A DNA stretch of 24,792 nt, taken from NCBI GenBank assembly GCA_964490325.1, contig CAZBBX010000030.1, positions 1 to 24,792 on the forward strand. The letters run 5' to 3'. The translations under genes were made by a program, and so were the position numbers. This DNA is from DAOPJM01 sp964490325. Its GTDB lineage: Bacteria > Bacillota > Clostridia > Christensenellales > CAG-138. Positions 1-6,510 of the stretch are shown here, in pieces. The first letter of the stretch is position 1; each line of letters opens with the position of its first letter. The notes beneath the pieces are model-generated. The model saw nothing but the letters and a program-made list of their open reading frames with translations, was not told the origin of the DNA and made no database searches.

Positions 1-40
1 GCGTTTTGTCGCCAAAATCAAACAGCTGTTAGGAATATGA
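1..40 (+). CDS. C-terminal end of a probable LytTR-family response regulator (partial)
   Basis: Only the last twelve codons are present, in frame from position 2: RFVAKIKQLLGI followed by TGA at 38-40. This resembles the end of LytTR DNA-binding domains, in which an S-R-x-[YF]-V-x-x-[IL]-K-x-x-L-G pattern closes the protein. The stop lies just before the ribosome binding site of a DUF3021 gene. LytTR regulator plus DUF3021 membrane protein is a recurrent two-gene unit in Bacillota, so the context supports the call. With so few residues the identification is an inference. Confidence 0.6.
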   Translation, partial: RFVAKIKQLLGI

Positions 41-50
41 GGTGGTAGAA

Positions 51-515
51 ATGAAAAAAAAGCTTATTCAACGAGGACTTCTCGGTTTTCCTCTTGGCAT
101 TGCAATCGGCTATGTGATCACGGTAATTATTTCGGCGGTTGTTGCCGATGGTTCCTTTTATCCTGTCACGCCGGAGCTGATGGAGGCAGTCGGAAATGAG
201 CTGAATGCGGTCATTCTTCAGACGGCTCTGTGCGGCATCATGGGTTCAGGGTTCGCAATGGCTTCGGTGATATGGGAGATTGATTCATGGAGTCTTGTAA
301 AGCAAAGCGGAATCTACTTTGCAATAGCATGTGCTGTCATGCTGCCAATCGCCTATATCGCGAATTGGATGCAGCATTCCGTCAGTGGCGTGTTATCCTA
401 CATCGGTATCTTCATCGCCATTTTTGTTTTTGTATGGCTGGCTCAATATTTTGCATGGAAAAGTAAAATCAAAAAAATGAACGACAAGGTGCAAGACAGC
501 AGCGACGCAAAATGA
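51..515 (+). CDS. DUF3021 family four-helix membrane protein
   Basis: A 154-residue integral membrane protein with four hydrophobic segments at about residues 7-30, 53-75, 86-107 and 113-136, and a short charged C-terminal tail. The layout (RGxxGFPxGIxIGY in helix 1, a periplasmic loop with FYPVTPEL, a W-rich helix 3) fits DUF3021. In Bacillota this family is usually encoded with a LytTR regulator and is thought to hold that regulator inactive at the membrane. The ATG at 51 is chosen because GAGGTGG (39-45) is correctly spaced for it; an in-frame GTG at 42 overlaps that site and is less likely. The upstream stop at 38-40 implies co-transcription with the preceding gene. Confidence 0.75.
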   Translation: MKKKLIQRGLLGFPLGIAIGYVITVIISAVVADGSFYPVTPELMEAVGNELNAVILQTALCGIMGSGFAMASVIWEIDSWSLVKQSGIYFAIACAVMLPIAYIANWMQHSVSGVLSYIGIFIAIFVFVWLAQYFAWKSKIKKMNDKVQDSSDAK

Positions 516-636
516 GCATAATCTGTATGTTTTGTCGATAGTCAAGTACGAAATCAGAGGGGCGCACAAAACACACGGAACAAACAGGAACGAGGCTGCC
601 GGGTGCATTTTGTATCAAGCGCGTGCCCTTTTCCAC

Positions 637-668
637 AAAAAGGACGCCGCAGCAGGCGCCCTTTTTTG
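637..668 (+). terminator. Intrinsic terminator after the DUF3021 gene
   Basis: Stem GGACGCC (642-648) pairs with GGCGCCC (655-661) with one mismatch and a six-base loop, followed by six T. A preceding A-run (637-641) can also pair with the T-run, so it may work in both directions. Confidence 0.75.
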
Positions 669-742
669 TTGCTTTTCGTTCGAGGGGATTCGAAGGGCGG
701 AACAGAAAATGCGCCTGTGACAAAACGTTTTCTTTACTGCTG

Positions 743-771
743 TTGCGCGGCGTAGAGCAATCCGCTATACT
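743..771 (+). promoter_or_regulatory. Promoter for the GNAT acetyltransferase
   Basis: A -35 box TTGCGC (743-748), a 17-bp spacer and a -10 box TATACT (766-771). Spacing is ideal for the housekeeping sigma factor, and the predicted start near 778 gives a leader of about 45 nt. Confidence 0.6.
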
Positions 772-824
772 GACAGAGGCGATCGGGATAGGAAGACCAC
801 AAATGGAATGGGAAGGTTTATGCT

Positions 825-1277
825 GTGATTATTCAAGTTGATGCGTCCATGCTGCCGACAGCGGCCAAAATTCATTCGGAATCGTGGATCGAATCGCACC
901 GAAGCTTTTGCGACGAGCAATTTTTAAGCAAGCACAGCGCAGAAGCGCAGCTGCACTATCTGCGCAGCGAGATGGAAAGCGGGAAATGCCTGTTTATGCT
1001 TGTTGATAAAACGCCAAAGGGGATCGTGTCTGTAAGGGATGATCTCATTGAAAATTTGTATGTGCTGCCGACAGAGCAACGCAATGGGTATGGGACGGAG
1101 CTGCTTTTGTTTGCGATGGCAAGGTGCAAGGGAACTCCCTGCCTGTGGATCCTTGAGAACAACGAAGCGGCCTATCGCTTGTACACGCAACACGGCTTTA
1201 AACCGACAGGCAACAAACATAAGCTGTCCGATACGATCAGTGAAATTGAACTAAAGAAATTCGAAGGAATCGATTGA
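825..1277 (+). CDS. GNAT-family N-acetyltransferase
   Basis: A 150-residue protein of typical single-domain GNAT length. Motif A is visible as ENLYVLPTEQRNGYGTEL (about residues 76-93), with the acetyl-CoA pyrophosphate-binding Q-R-x-G-x-G core. Motif B follows in LWILENNEAAYRLYTQHGFK (about 115-134), where N-x-x-A-x-x-x-Y and the closing GF are classic. Such enzymes move an acetyl group from acetyl-CoA to an amine; the acceptor cannot be told here. The start is GTG at 825, supported by GGAAGG at 811-816. It has its own promoter and lies between terminators, so it is probably monocistronic. Confidence 0.85.
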   Translation: MIIQVDASMLPTAAKIHSESWIESHRSFCDEQFLSKHSAEAQLHYLRSEMESGKCLFMLVDKTPKGIVSVRDDLIENLYVLPTEQRNGYGTELLLFAMARCKGTPCLWILENNEAAYRLYTQHGFKPTGNKHKLSDTISEIELKKFEGID

Positions 1278-1374
1278 ATGAAATCCGAATAGGACAAGCA
1301 GGACCTATGAACCGCAGCCGTTCGATCGGCGCAGCTTCATCTTTCTCCCCGCGCACCTTTTGCACAGTCCCGCC

Positions 1375-1407
1375 ATAAAAAGACGCCCCTGCAGGCGCCC
1401 TTTTTAT
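1375..1407. terminator. Bidirectional intrinsic terminator between convergent genes
   Basis: An A-run and stem (ATAAAAAG then CGCC) pair with GGCG and CTTTTTAT around a CCTGCA loop. U-tracts occur on both strands. It can end the rightward acetyltransferase transcript and the leftward kinase-SIS-BtpA transcript. It resembles the hairpin at 637-668. Nothing else is apparent between 1278 and 1464. Confidence 0.75.
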
Positions 1408-1464
1408 ACCTCTGTTCAACGGAAACCAAAAGAGCTTACAGCGTTCTTGTTCCCTTAGCGCCTG

Positions 1465-2250
1465 TCACGCGAGGCTGACAAGCCCGTTCCATGCGGTCAT
1501 GAAGCGCTGCATCCGTTCGGGGTCGAGCGGATGATCGATGCACCCCTCCGTCTTCAGGAAGGAGCCGACGATCACCCCGTCGCAGCGGCGCAGGCTCTCA
1601 CAAAGGTTATCGGGCTTTGCTCCGCCGCCCAGATACACGGGGGTAAGCGGAAACGCGCCCTTCACCTCGTCGATCATGGCAAGGGACTCGGCGTGATCCT
1701 TTCCCGTGATGATCAAAACATCGCTCAGCCCCTTCGTGAGCGCCTGCTCGCAGGCCTCCAGCAGGCTCACATTGCCAAGCGGCGTACCCGTTCGGTCGTG
1801 GACGTCCGCATAGATCTGCACCTTGGAGCAAAGCCGCTGCTTGAGCGTCAGCACGGCGTCCATGCAGCCGCATTCGATCCCACCCGCAGCGACCATTGCG
1901 CCCACATAGATCTTGGCGCGGATATAGTCGGCGCTCACCGCCTCGGCGATGGCCAAGGAAGCGGGGCCGTCGTTCATCAACACGCTCACGCCCAGTTTAC
2001 AGTCGTTCGGGAGCGCGTCCCTTACGGCGGTGCAGAGCATCGTCATGTTCGCCACCGTCTCCAAGCCCACCGTTTGCAGCAGGGGCAGATCGCCGATATT
2101 TTGTACCATGATGTTGCGGATGCCCGCTGCATACATGGCCTTTGCGTCCGACACGGCCTGCCTGCGAATGACCGAAAGGGGAGTGCCGCCGCAGCGCAGG
2201 GTCGCAGGCAGCGGCATCAGTCCCAGCATGGCGCACAGTTCCTTAGTCAT
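1465..2250 (-). CDS. BtpA/SgcQ family TIM-barrel protein
   Basis: A 261-residue protein of the usual length for BtpA/SgcQ (PF03437), a TIM-barrel family. Family hallmarks: an N-terminal hydrophobic strand with LMPLPATLRCGG, GIRNIMVQNIGDLP (about 45-58), a DYIRAKIYVGAM strand (about 105-116), IYADVHDRTGTPLG (about 140-153), a late glycine motif VYLGGGAKPDN, and the C-terminal VIVGSFLKTEG followed by DPERMQRFM. The reaction is not firmly known; SgcQ belongs to an E. coli sugar-utilisation gene set, and the fold suits a phosphosugar aldolase or lyase. The ATG at 2250 has GAGGAGG upstream and overlaps the end of the SIS gene by 8 nt, so translation is probably coupled. It is the last gene of the leftward unit. 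Confidence 0.85.
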   Translation of the reverse strand: MTKELCAMLGLMPLPATLRCGGTPLSVIRRQAVSDAKAMYAAGIRNIMVQNIGDLPLLQTVGLETVANMTMLCTAVRDALPNDCKLGVSVLMNDGPASLAIAEAVSADYIRAKIYVGAMVAAGGIECGCMDAVLTLKQRLCSKVQIYADVHDRTGTPLGNVSLLEACEQALTKGLSDVLIITGKDHAESLAMIDEVKGAFPLTPVYLGGGAKPDNLCESLRRCDGVIVGSFLKTEGCIDHPLDPERMQRFMTAWNGLVSLA

Positions 2251-3424
2251 TTTTTTCCTCCTCATTGATCGAACGGATCTTGGAATCAAAGATCTGACGG
2301 AAGTTTTCCTCCCGAAGCCAAGGTCTGCGTTCGAAATCCAGCCCTGCCCTGCCCAATTTTTCGGACAGGGTCAGCGCCAACAGCTCCAAGGGCACGGCGT
2401 AGATCAGATGGGAAAGCCATTCGGGTATGTCGCGTATGCCGCAGATGGGAAAGCAGATGTCAGCGGCTGCGCGCAACTCGGCGTCCTCCTCCTCGCAGAT
2501 GACGATGGAGGTGCCGTCCGCCACGGATACCGCCCGCAGGATCTCCCCTGCGCGGTCGCGGCAGGCGCCCCGTGGCGCCAAAAGGATCACATGGGTGTTC
2601 AGATCGGTCAGAAAATACTGCGCGTGCGCCCATTCTTCCACACCCGTGGCGATGGAGGGGAAGGAGCAGCTCTCCAGCAGCTTCATGGAACCAAACTGCG
2701 CTGTGGCGGCGTTTGGACCGCTGCCCAGCAGATGGTACATGCGTACGCAGTTGCTGCGCGTTTCGTCCAAATACCAGTCCGCATAGCGGGCGATCGTTTC
2801 GGCATTTGCGTCCACGGTGCTTTGTATCGCATCGCCGATGCGTCCGATGTCCGCAAGGATCGCATCGCGTTCCTTGGCGCAGATCACGCCGCGTTCCTCG
2901 CCCAAGGCCAAGGCAAGGCAGAGGAGGGCAAGCTGCGAGGCCGCGTAAGAGCGCGTGCCGGGCGCAAGCCCAACGCTTGACGGGATATTGACGGTGAACG
3001 CGGCCGCGGCAGCCTCGGCAAGCGGGGTGTTCGGCCCTCCCGTGACGGCAAGCGAGACGGCGCCCTTTTCACGGGCGCGCAGCGCCGCTTCACGGGTGCG
3101 CGCTACCTTGCCCGAGGTGGAAACGGACAGCACCAGCGCCCCTTCGTCCACCTCGCGGGGACAGACATAGCGGGAGAACTCCAGCGCTTGCCACACCTCG
3201 CAGCGTAGACCCGTCAGCCTTAAAAAAGCCTCACGGCACGCGATCCCCGCAAAATAGGAATCCCCGCAGCCCGTGATGTATACGCGGTCGATCAAGGCGG
3301 GTACGTGGGTGCGGATCAGCATCTTGGCCTGCTCGATCAGTTCATCCGCGCAGAGCGTGAACAGCTGCGCCTGCGCTTTGATCTCCTCCAACATGCGCTC
3401 GTTCATGCGCTTTTCATCGTTCAT
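2243..3424 (-). CDS. Double SIS-domain sugar isomerase-like protein
   Basis: A 393-residue protein with two SIS (sugar isomerase) domains, as in the isomerase half of GlmS and in AgaS/FrlB-type enzymes. The first domain has VYITGCGDSYFAG (about residues 48-60) and the phosphate-binding LSVSTSGKVART (about 99-110), followed by AVTGGPNTPLA. The second has YHLLGSGPNAATA (about 230-242), with ESCSFPSIATGVEEWAHAQ where related enzymes have their E-x-x-H-G segment. It likely interconverts aldose and ketose forms of a phosphosugar, or deglycates an amino-sugar phosphate; the substrate is not visible. The start ATG at 3424 overlaps the upstream kinase stop (ATGA), with GGAAAGGAG as ribosome binding site. 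Confidence 0.85.
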   Translation of the reverse strand: MNDEKRMNERMLEEIKAQAQLFTLCADELIEQAKMLIRTHVPALIDRVYITGCGDSYFAGIACREAFLRLTGLRCEVWQALEFSRYVCPREVDEGALVLSVSTSGKVARTREAALRAREKGAVSLAVTGGPNTPLAEAAAAAFTVNIPSSVGLAPGTRSYAASQLALLCLALALGEERGVICAKERDAILADIGRIGDAIQSTVDANAETIARYADWYLDETRSNCVRMYHLLGSGPNAATAQFGSMKLLESCSFPSIATGVEEWAHAQYFLTDLNTHVILLAPRGACRDRAGEILRAVSVADGTSIVICEEEDAELRAAADICFPICGIRDIPEWLSHLIYAVPLELLALTLSEKLGRAGLDFERRPWLREENFRQIFDSKIRSINEEEKND

Positions 3425-4353
3425 ATCGCCGCTCCTTTCCATAGGGCAAGGCACTGCGCCTTCCTGTCCGTCACCGCCGCAAGGGGGACGGAGAAGTTAT
3501 CGCGCACGCCAAAGTGTGTGATGTTGAAGGAGGCGGATATGCTGCCGCATACCAGCGCGTCCCACAGCTCTCCGTGAACTGCATAGGAGGCCATAAAGCC
3601 GCCGCAAAAGCTGTCCCCGCAGCCCGTCACATCCACGATGGGCGCAGGATAGGCGGGTACGGCGTACAGTGCGTCATGCCTGCGGTCATAGCCCAGCGCG
3701 CCCCGCGCACCCAGCTTCAGCACCACCACCTCGGGGCCAAGCTCGGAGAGTTGCCTAAGGTACGGCTTGTAGGCCGCAGGGTCGGCAAAGGGGGTGAGGG
3801 AGAAGTAGCGCAGCAGCTCGTCCTCGCTGGGCAAAAAGACCCGGATCTTTCGCAGCAGGCGCTCCCAAACGGTGTGCTGCTCGGGGTATACATAGTCGTG
3901 ATGCGGATCCACCGAAAGCAGCGTGCCTTCGGGAATGGCTTCGATGATGGCCTGCTGACGCGGCAGGGGAAAGGCCGCCACATGGCAGCAGGCGTCGGGG
4001 GTCAAAAGCTCTTGCGGCAGATCCTCGGGACGGGGCGCCATATGGTCGTAGCTGCCGCCCCAACGCTGCACGATGAAGTAGCGCAGCTCCTTTCGGTCGA
4101 ACAGGACGATCAAATGGATGGAGGGCGTGTCCGTAAAGCAGCGCACTGCGGAAACATCCACGCCTGCGGCGTCCGGAAAGCTTAGGTCAAAATCCGTCCC
4201 GCGTCTGGACAGCAGATGGATGCCCTCCCGCTGCCACAGGTAGGCTCCGCTTGCAGCGTACAGGGCCGCACCGCCGGGGCAGTCCATCCGCGTTGGCGCA
4301 TCGCGCAGGACAACGTCGTCCAGCGTCAGATGCCCTATGAATAACATATTCAT
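3421..4353 (-). CDS. PfkB/ribokinase-family carbohydrate or nucleoside kinase (leftward copy)
   Basis: A 310-residue PfkB kinase. The N-terminal glycine motif appears as CPGGAALYAASGA (about 25-37). The ATP/anion-hole signature is DVTGCGDSFCGGF (241-253), with Asp247 as the expected catalytic base. It phosphorylates a sugar or nucleoside hydroxyl with ATP. It is clearly paralogous to the kinase at 12904-13860: both have GH-x-TLD near the start, GGA-x-LYAASGA, a DPH strand and an LPSEDEL segment. It is the first gene of the leftward unit, with GGGAGGT ahead of the ATG and a strong promoter very close by. Its likely substrate is the nucleoside or sugar handled by the locus; ribose, a C-nucleoside and a modified sugar are all possible. 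Confidence 0.88.
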   Translation of the reverse strand: MNMLFIGHLTLDDVVLRDAPTRMDCPGGAALYAASGAYLWQREGIHLLSRRGTDFDLSFPDAAGVDVSAVRCFTDTPSIHLIVLFDRKELRYFIVQRWGGSYDHMAPRPEDLPQELLTPDACCHVAAFPLPRQQAIIEAIPEGTLLSVDPHHDYVYPEQHTVWERLLRKIRVFLPSEDELLRYFSLTPFADPAAYKPYLRQLSELGPEVVVLKLGARGALGYDRRHDALYAVPAYPAPIVDVTGCGDSFCGGFMASYAVHGELWDALVCGSISASFNITHFGVRDNFSVPLAAVTDRKAQCLALWKGAAI

Positions 4354-4370
4354 GCAATCACCTCCCTGCC

Positions 4371-4399
4371 ATCATATACAACGCTTCTCGTCTTGTCAA
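4371..4399 (-). promoter_or_regulatory. Promoter of the leftward kinase-SIS-BtpA unit
   Basis: On the minus strand there is TTGACA (4399-4394), a 17-bp spacer and TATGAT (4376-4371), close to consensus. The predicted start near 4364 leaves a leader of only about 11 nt, so transcription would begin inside or right at the Shine-Dalgarno sequence GGGAGGT (4366-4360). Confidence 0.75.
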
Positions 4400-4438
4400 C
4401 GGATACGATGAAATATTGAAAAAATGCAAAGATTATTA

Positions 4439-4466
4439 TTGACAATATGATGTAAAATGGTATAAT
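4439..4466 (+). promoter_or_regulatory. Promoter of the GntR regulator gene
   Basis: TTGACA (4439-4444), a 16-bp spacer and TATAAT (4461-4466): perfect consensus hexamers. The predicted start is near 4473, immediately before the dyad at 4481-4506. The promoter diverges from the leftward unit's promoter, with about 40 bp between the two -35 boxes. Confidence 0.8.
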
Positions 4467-4480
4467 AAAATATATAGACA

Positions 4481-4506
4481 AGTGAATCAATGCCGATTGA
4501 CTCACT
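4481..4506. promoter_or_regulatory. Inverted repeat, candidate GntR operator
   Basis: Arms AGTGAATCAAT (4481-4491) and ATTGACTCACT (4496-4506) are complementary over 11 bp with one mismatch, around GCCG. It lies just downstream of the predicted start of the regulator transcript and upstream of its ribosome binding site. A bound dimer there would block the regulator's own transcription. It could instead fold as a leader hairpin. Confidence 0.6.
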
Positions 4507-4529
4507 AAATACTGATAACGAGGTACATT

Positions 4530-5246
4530 ATGATCATTCGCGTAGCCGGTGTCTCGCTGTATCACCAGATCAAGCAAGATTTACTTTCCACCATTGAGCC
4601 TCTGCCAAACTGCACCAAGATCGCCACCGAGCAGGAACTGTCCGAACGGTACGGTGTCAGCCGCGGCACCGTGCGGCAGGCGATCTCCGAACTGGTAGCC
4701 GAGGGTCACCTGTACAAGATCCAAGGCAGCGGCACCTACAAGGGAGCTGCCAAGTTGGGAGGCGCTTATTTGGTGGCACGAACCTTCACCGATCAGATCC
4801 GAGCAAGCGGCAAGACCCCGGGCATTGCGGACATCACACTGGACCTTCTCCCCGCCGACGCCTATGTGGCGGATGCGCTGCACATCGAAAAGGGCAGGAT
4901 CGTCTTCCGCCTTGCGCGCACGCGCTTGGTGGACGGTGCGCCCATCGCCTATTGCAGCGCCTTCATTCGTGCCGAGGCCATTCCCAACCTGCAGGCCTCC
5001 GATCTGAAGATGTCCCTGATCGTCATGTTCACCGAGACCTTCCATCTTGCCATTTCCGATCGCCGCATCCTCTGCCGCGCAGCTACCGCGTCCAAGGAGA
5101 TCGGCAAGCGCTTGGGCATTGCAGCCCGCTCCCCCGTGCTGTATTTGGAGAACGAGGCAAGCAGCGGCGACTTTAAGCCCATGTTCATTGACATCTCGTA
5201 TTTTCGGGACAATTACTCTCTGCGCTTCGATCCCGAAAGAATGTAA
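4530..5246 (+). CDS. GntR-family transcriptional regulator, HutC/UTRA type
   Basis: A 238-residue repressor-type regulator. The N-terminal winged helix-turn-helix spans about residues 8-72: SLYHQIKQDL, then ATEQELSERYGVSRGTVRQA as the helix-turn-helix and the wing GHLYKIQGSGTY. A UTRA ligand domain follows (about 85-235), with the typical R-x-R-x-x-x-G-x-P-I-A-Y pattern (LARTRLVDGAPIAYCSAFI) and the late YFRDNYSLRFD. UTRA domains usually bind sugars, amino sugars or nucleoside-related metabolites. It lies between the divergent units and probably controls both in response to the substrate or a phosphorylated intermediate. The ATG is preceded by AACGAGGT (4518-4525), and its own promoter and dyad lie upstream. 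Confidence 0.9.
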   Translation: MIIRVAGVSLYHQIKQDLLSTIEPLPNCTKIATEQELSERYGVSRGTVRQAISELVAEGHLYKIQGSGTYKGAAKLGGAYLVARTFTDQIRASGKTPGIADITLDLLPADAYVADALHIEKGRIVFRLARTRLVDGAPIAYCSAFIRAEAIPNLQASDLKMSLIVMFTETFHLAISDRRILCRAATASKEIGKRLGIAARSPVLYLENEASSGDFKPMFIDISYFRDNYSLRFDPERM

Positions 5247-5272
5247 GCGTAAACGAACCGAAATTTCCCACT

Positions 5273-5300
5273 TAAGGCGCCAAAGGGGGCGCTTTTTTTC
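5273..5300 (+). terminator. Intrinsic terminator after the GntR gene
   Basis: AAGGCGCC (5274-5281) pairs with GGCGCTTT (5288-5295) with one weak pair, followed by a run of seven T (5293-5299). It separates the regulator transcript from the rightward transporter unit. Confidence 0.8.
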
Positions 5301-5451
5301 TTGCAAGGAATTTCCAATACTTACCAAATACTTGCACATTTTGAGATGTAAATATAAAGAAAAACGCCCAAATCACTGAACAAATATAACATTTGCCTTG
5401 AGAGCTACAAAACAGATGTCTTTACGAATAAATTAAAATCATCTATATGTA

Positions 5452-5480
5452 TTGACAAATCAAAAAACAAGGAGTATCGT
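5452..5480 (+). promoter_or_regulatory. Promoter of the rightward transporter/PsuG unit
   Basis: A perfect -35 TTGACA (5452-5457), a 17-bp spacer and a weak -10 TATCGT (5475-5480). It lies in AT-rich DNA between the GntR terminator and the first permease gene. The weak -10 suits a regulated promoter. Nothing else gene-like is seen in 5301-5564. Confidence 0.55.
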
Positions 5481-5486
5481 AAGAAC

Positions 5487-5532
5487 ATGCGAATGAGAAC
5501 TGCATAAACACTGCATGAGCATTCCGCATTCC
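5487..5532 (+). promoter_or_regulatory. Repeat-rich, potentially folded leader of the rightward unit
   Basis: ATGCGAATG (5487-5495) can pair with CATTCCGCAT (5520-5529) with one bulged base. Inside are two ACTGCAT copies 11 bp apart (5499-5505 and 5510-5516), followed by a tandem GCATTCC repeat (5519-5532). The segment begins about at the predicted transcription start, so it could be a regulator site or a leader hairpin. No known riboswitch was recognised. Confidence 0.35.
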
Positions 5533-5564
5533 GACACAAACAAAAGGGGAGAAGCGAGGTCGAT

Positions 5565-6494
5565 ATGGCAGATATTCTTTCGGGCATGCTTCGGACAGCC
5601 ACACCCATCCTGCTGGCGGCGCTGGGCGGCCTGCTTTGCGAGAAGGCAGGCGTATTCAACATTGCACTGGAGGGAATGATGCTCTTCGGCGCATTCTTCG
5701 GCGTGTGGGGCATGTACCTGACGCACAGCGTGATCATGGCGATCCTTTTTGCGCTGGCGATCGGCGCGTTCGTCGGTCTTATCTATGTGCTGCTGATCGA
5801 AAAGCTCAACGCCAACGCCACCATCGCCTCCATCGGCGTGAACGCCTTTGCGGTGGGCATCACGACCTACATGATGAAGGTCATTTTCGGGGACGCGGGC
5901 TCGGTGGGCAGCTCGGGCATCGTGGGTCTGCCGAAGATAGACATCGCCTTCATCGGCAAGATCCCCTTTATCGGCACCGTCCTAAACGGTCACACCATTT
6001 TGGTCTACGTTTCCATTCTGCTGGTCATTCTGCTGTCGTACTTTTTATTTCATACGCATACGGGCATCAACCTGCGCGCCGTGGGCGAGCAGCCGCTGGC
6101 GGCGGCGTCGGCGGGCATATCCGTGCCGCGTTACCGCATTCTTGCCGTAGTCGTGGGCGGAGCGCTCTGCGGCTTGGCGGGCGTGCATCTTTCCTTGGGG
6201 CATGTGACGCTGTTCACGGAGAACATGACGGCGGGGCGCGGCTTCTTTGCCTACACTGCGGTGGTGTTCGGGCAGGCGAATCCCGTGGGCGTGATGGTGG
6301 CAAGCTTGGTGTTCGGCCTTGCGGAGACGGTCACCTACCGCGCACAGCAGATCGGCTTCCCCGGCCCGCTGGTGCTGACTGTCCCCTACATCATCACCAT
6401 ACTGGCTTTGATCATACGAAGCTGCGGCATTTTCGATACCATCAATCGCTTCCGTTGGCGCCGCAGGGCGCAGCGGATGCAGAATAAAAAATAA
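5565..6494 (+). CDS. ABC transporter permease, NupQ/YufQ-like (nucleoside/simple sugar type)
   Basis: A 309-residue, very hydrophobic inner-membrane permease of the branched-chain amino acid/ribose permease superfamily (PF02653). Diagnostic stretches are GGLLCEKAGVFNIALEGMM (about residues 21-39), a long mid-protein helix run, GINLRAVGEQPLAAASAGI (about 167-185) and the coupling region near the C terminus. This matches the shorter of the two permeases in BMP-dependent nucleoside importers (NupQ/YufQ), which normally sit last in the operon. Here it is first, separated from its partner at 10869-12005 by four genes. A GGGGAGAAGCGAGGT stretch precedes the ATG. It is the first gene of the eight-gene rightward unit. 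Confidence 0.88.
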   Translation: MADILSGMLRTATPILLAALGGLLCEKAGVFNIALEGMMLFGAFFGVWGMYLTHSVIMAILFALAIGAFVGLIYVLLIEKLNANATIASIGVNAFAVGITTYMMKVIFGDAGSVGSSGIVGLPKIDIAFIGKIPFIGTVLNGHTILVYVSILLVILLSYFLFHTHTGINLRAVGEQPLAAASAGISVPRYRILAVVVGGALCGLAGVHLSLGHVTLFTENMTAGRGFFAYTAVVFGQANPVGVMVASLVFGLAETVTYRAQQIGFPGPLVLTVPYIITILALIIRSCGIFDTINRFRWRRRAQRMQNKK

Positions 6495-6510
6495 TAAGGA
6501 GCGTGAGAGC

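Larger units (their letters stand above)
516..824. other. Intergenic region between the DUF3021 and GNAT genes
   Basis: About 310 bases with no convincing gene. Short open frames here lack ribosome binding sites and recognisable domains. The region holds a rightward terminator (637-668), which ends the LytTR/DUF3021 unit, and a promoter (743-771) for the acetyltransferase. Confidence 0.6.

Noticed and set aside
621..668. Possible attenuator: CCCTTTT (627-633) could pair with AAAAAGG (637-643), competing with the terminator stem
   Set aside because: No downstream gene follows without its own promoter, and the alternative pairing is short, so a simple terminator explains the site.
532..841. 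Small overlapping open frames in the DUF3021-GNAT gap
   Set aside because: They run through a terminator and a promoter, lack Shine-Dalgarno sequences and show no protein-like pattern.
1531..2980. Plus-strand open frames opposite the BtpA-family and SIS genes
   Set aside because: The minus-strand proteins have clear family motifs and overlapping operon structure; the plus-strand frames are compositionally biased shadows.
5301..5564. Riboswitch before the transporter operon
   Set aside because: No purine, preQ1, THF or other known riboswitch core was recognisable; only simple repeats and a modest stem were found.
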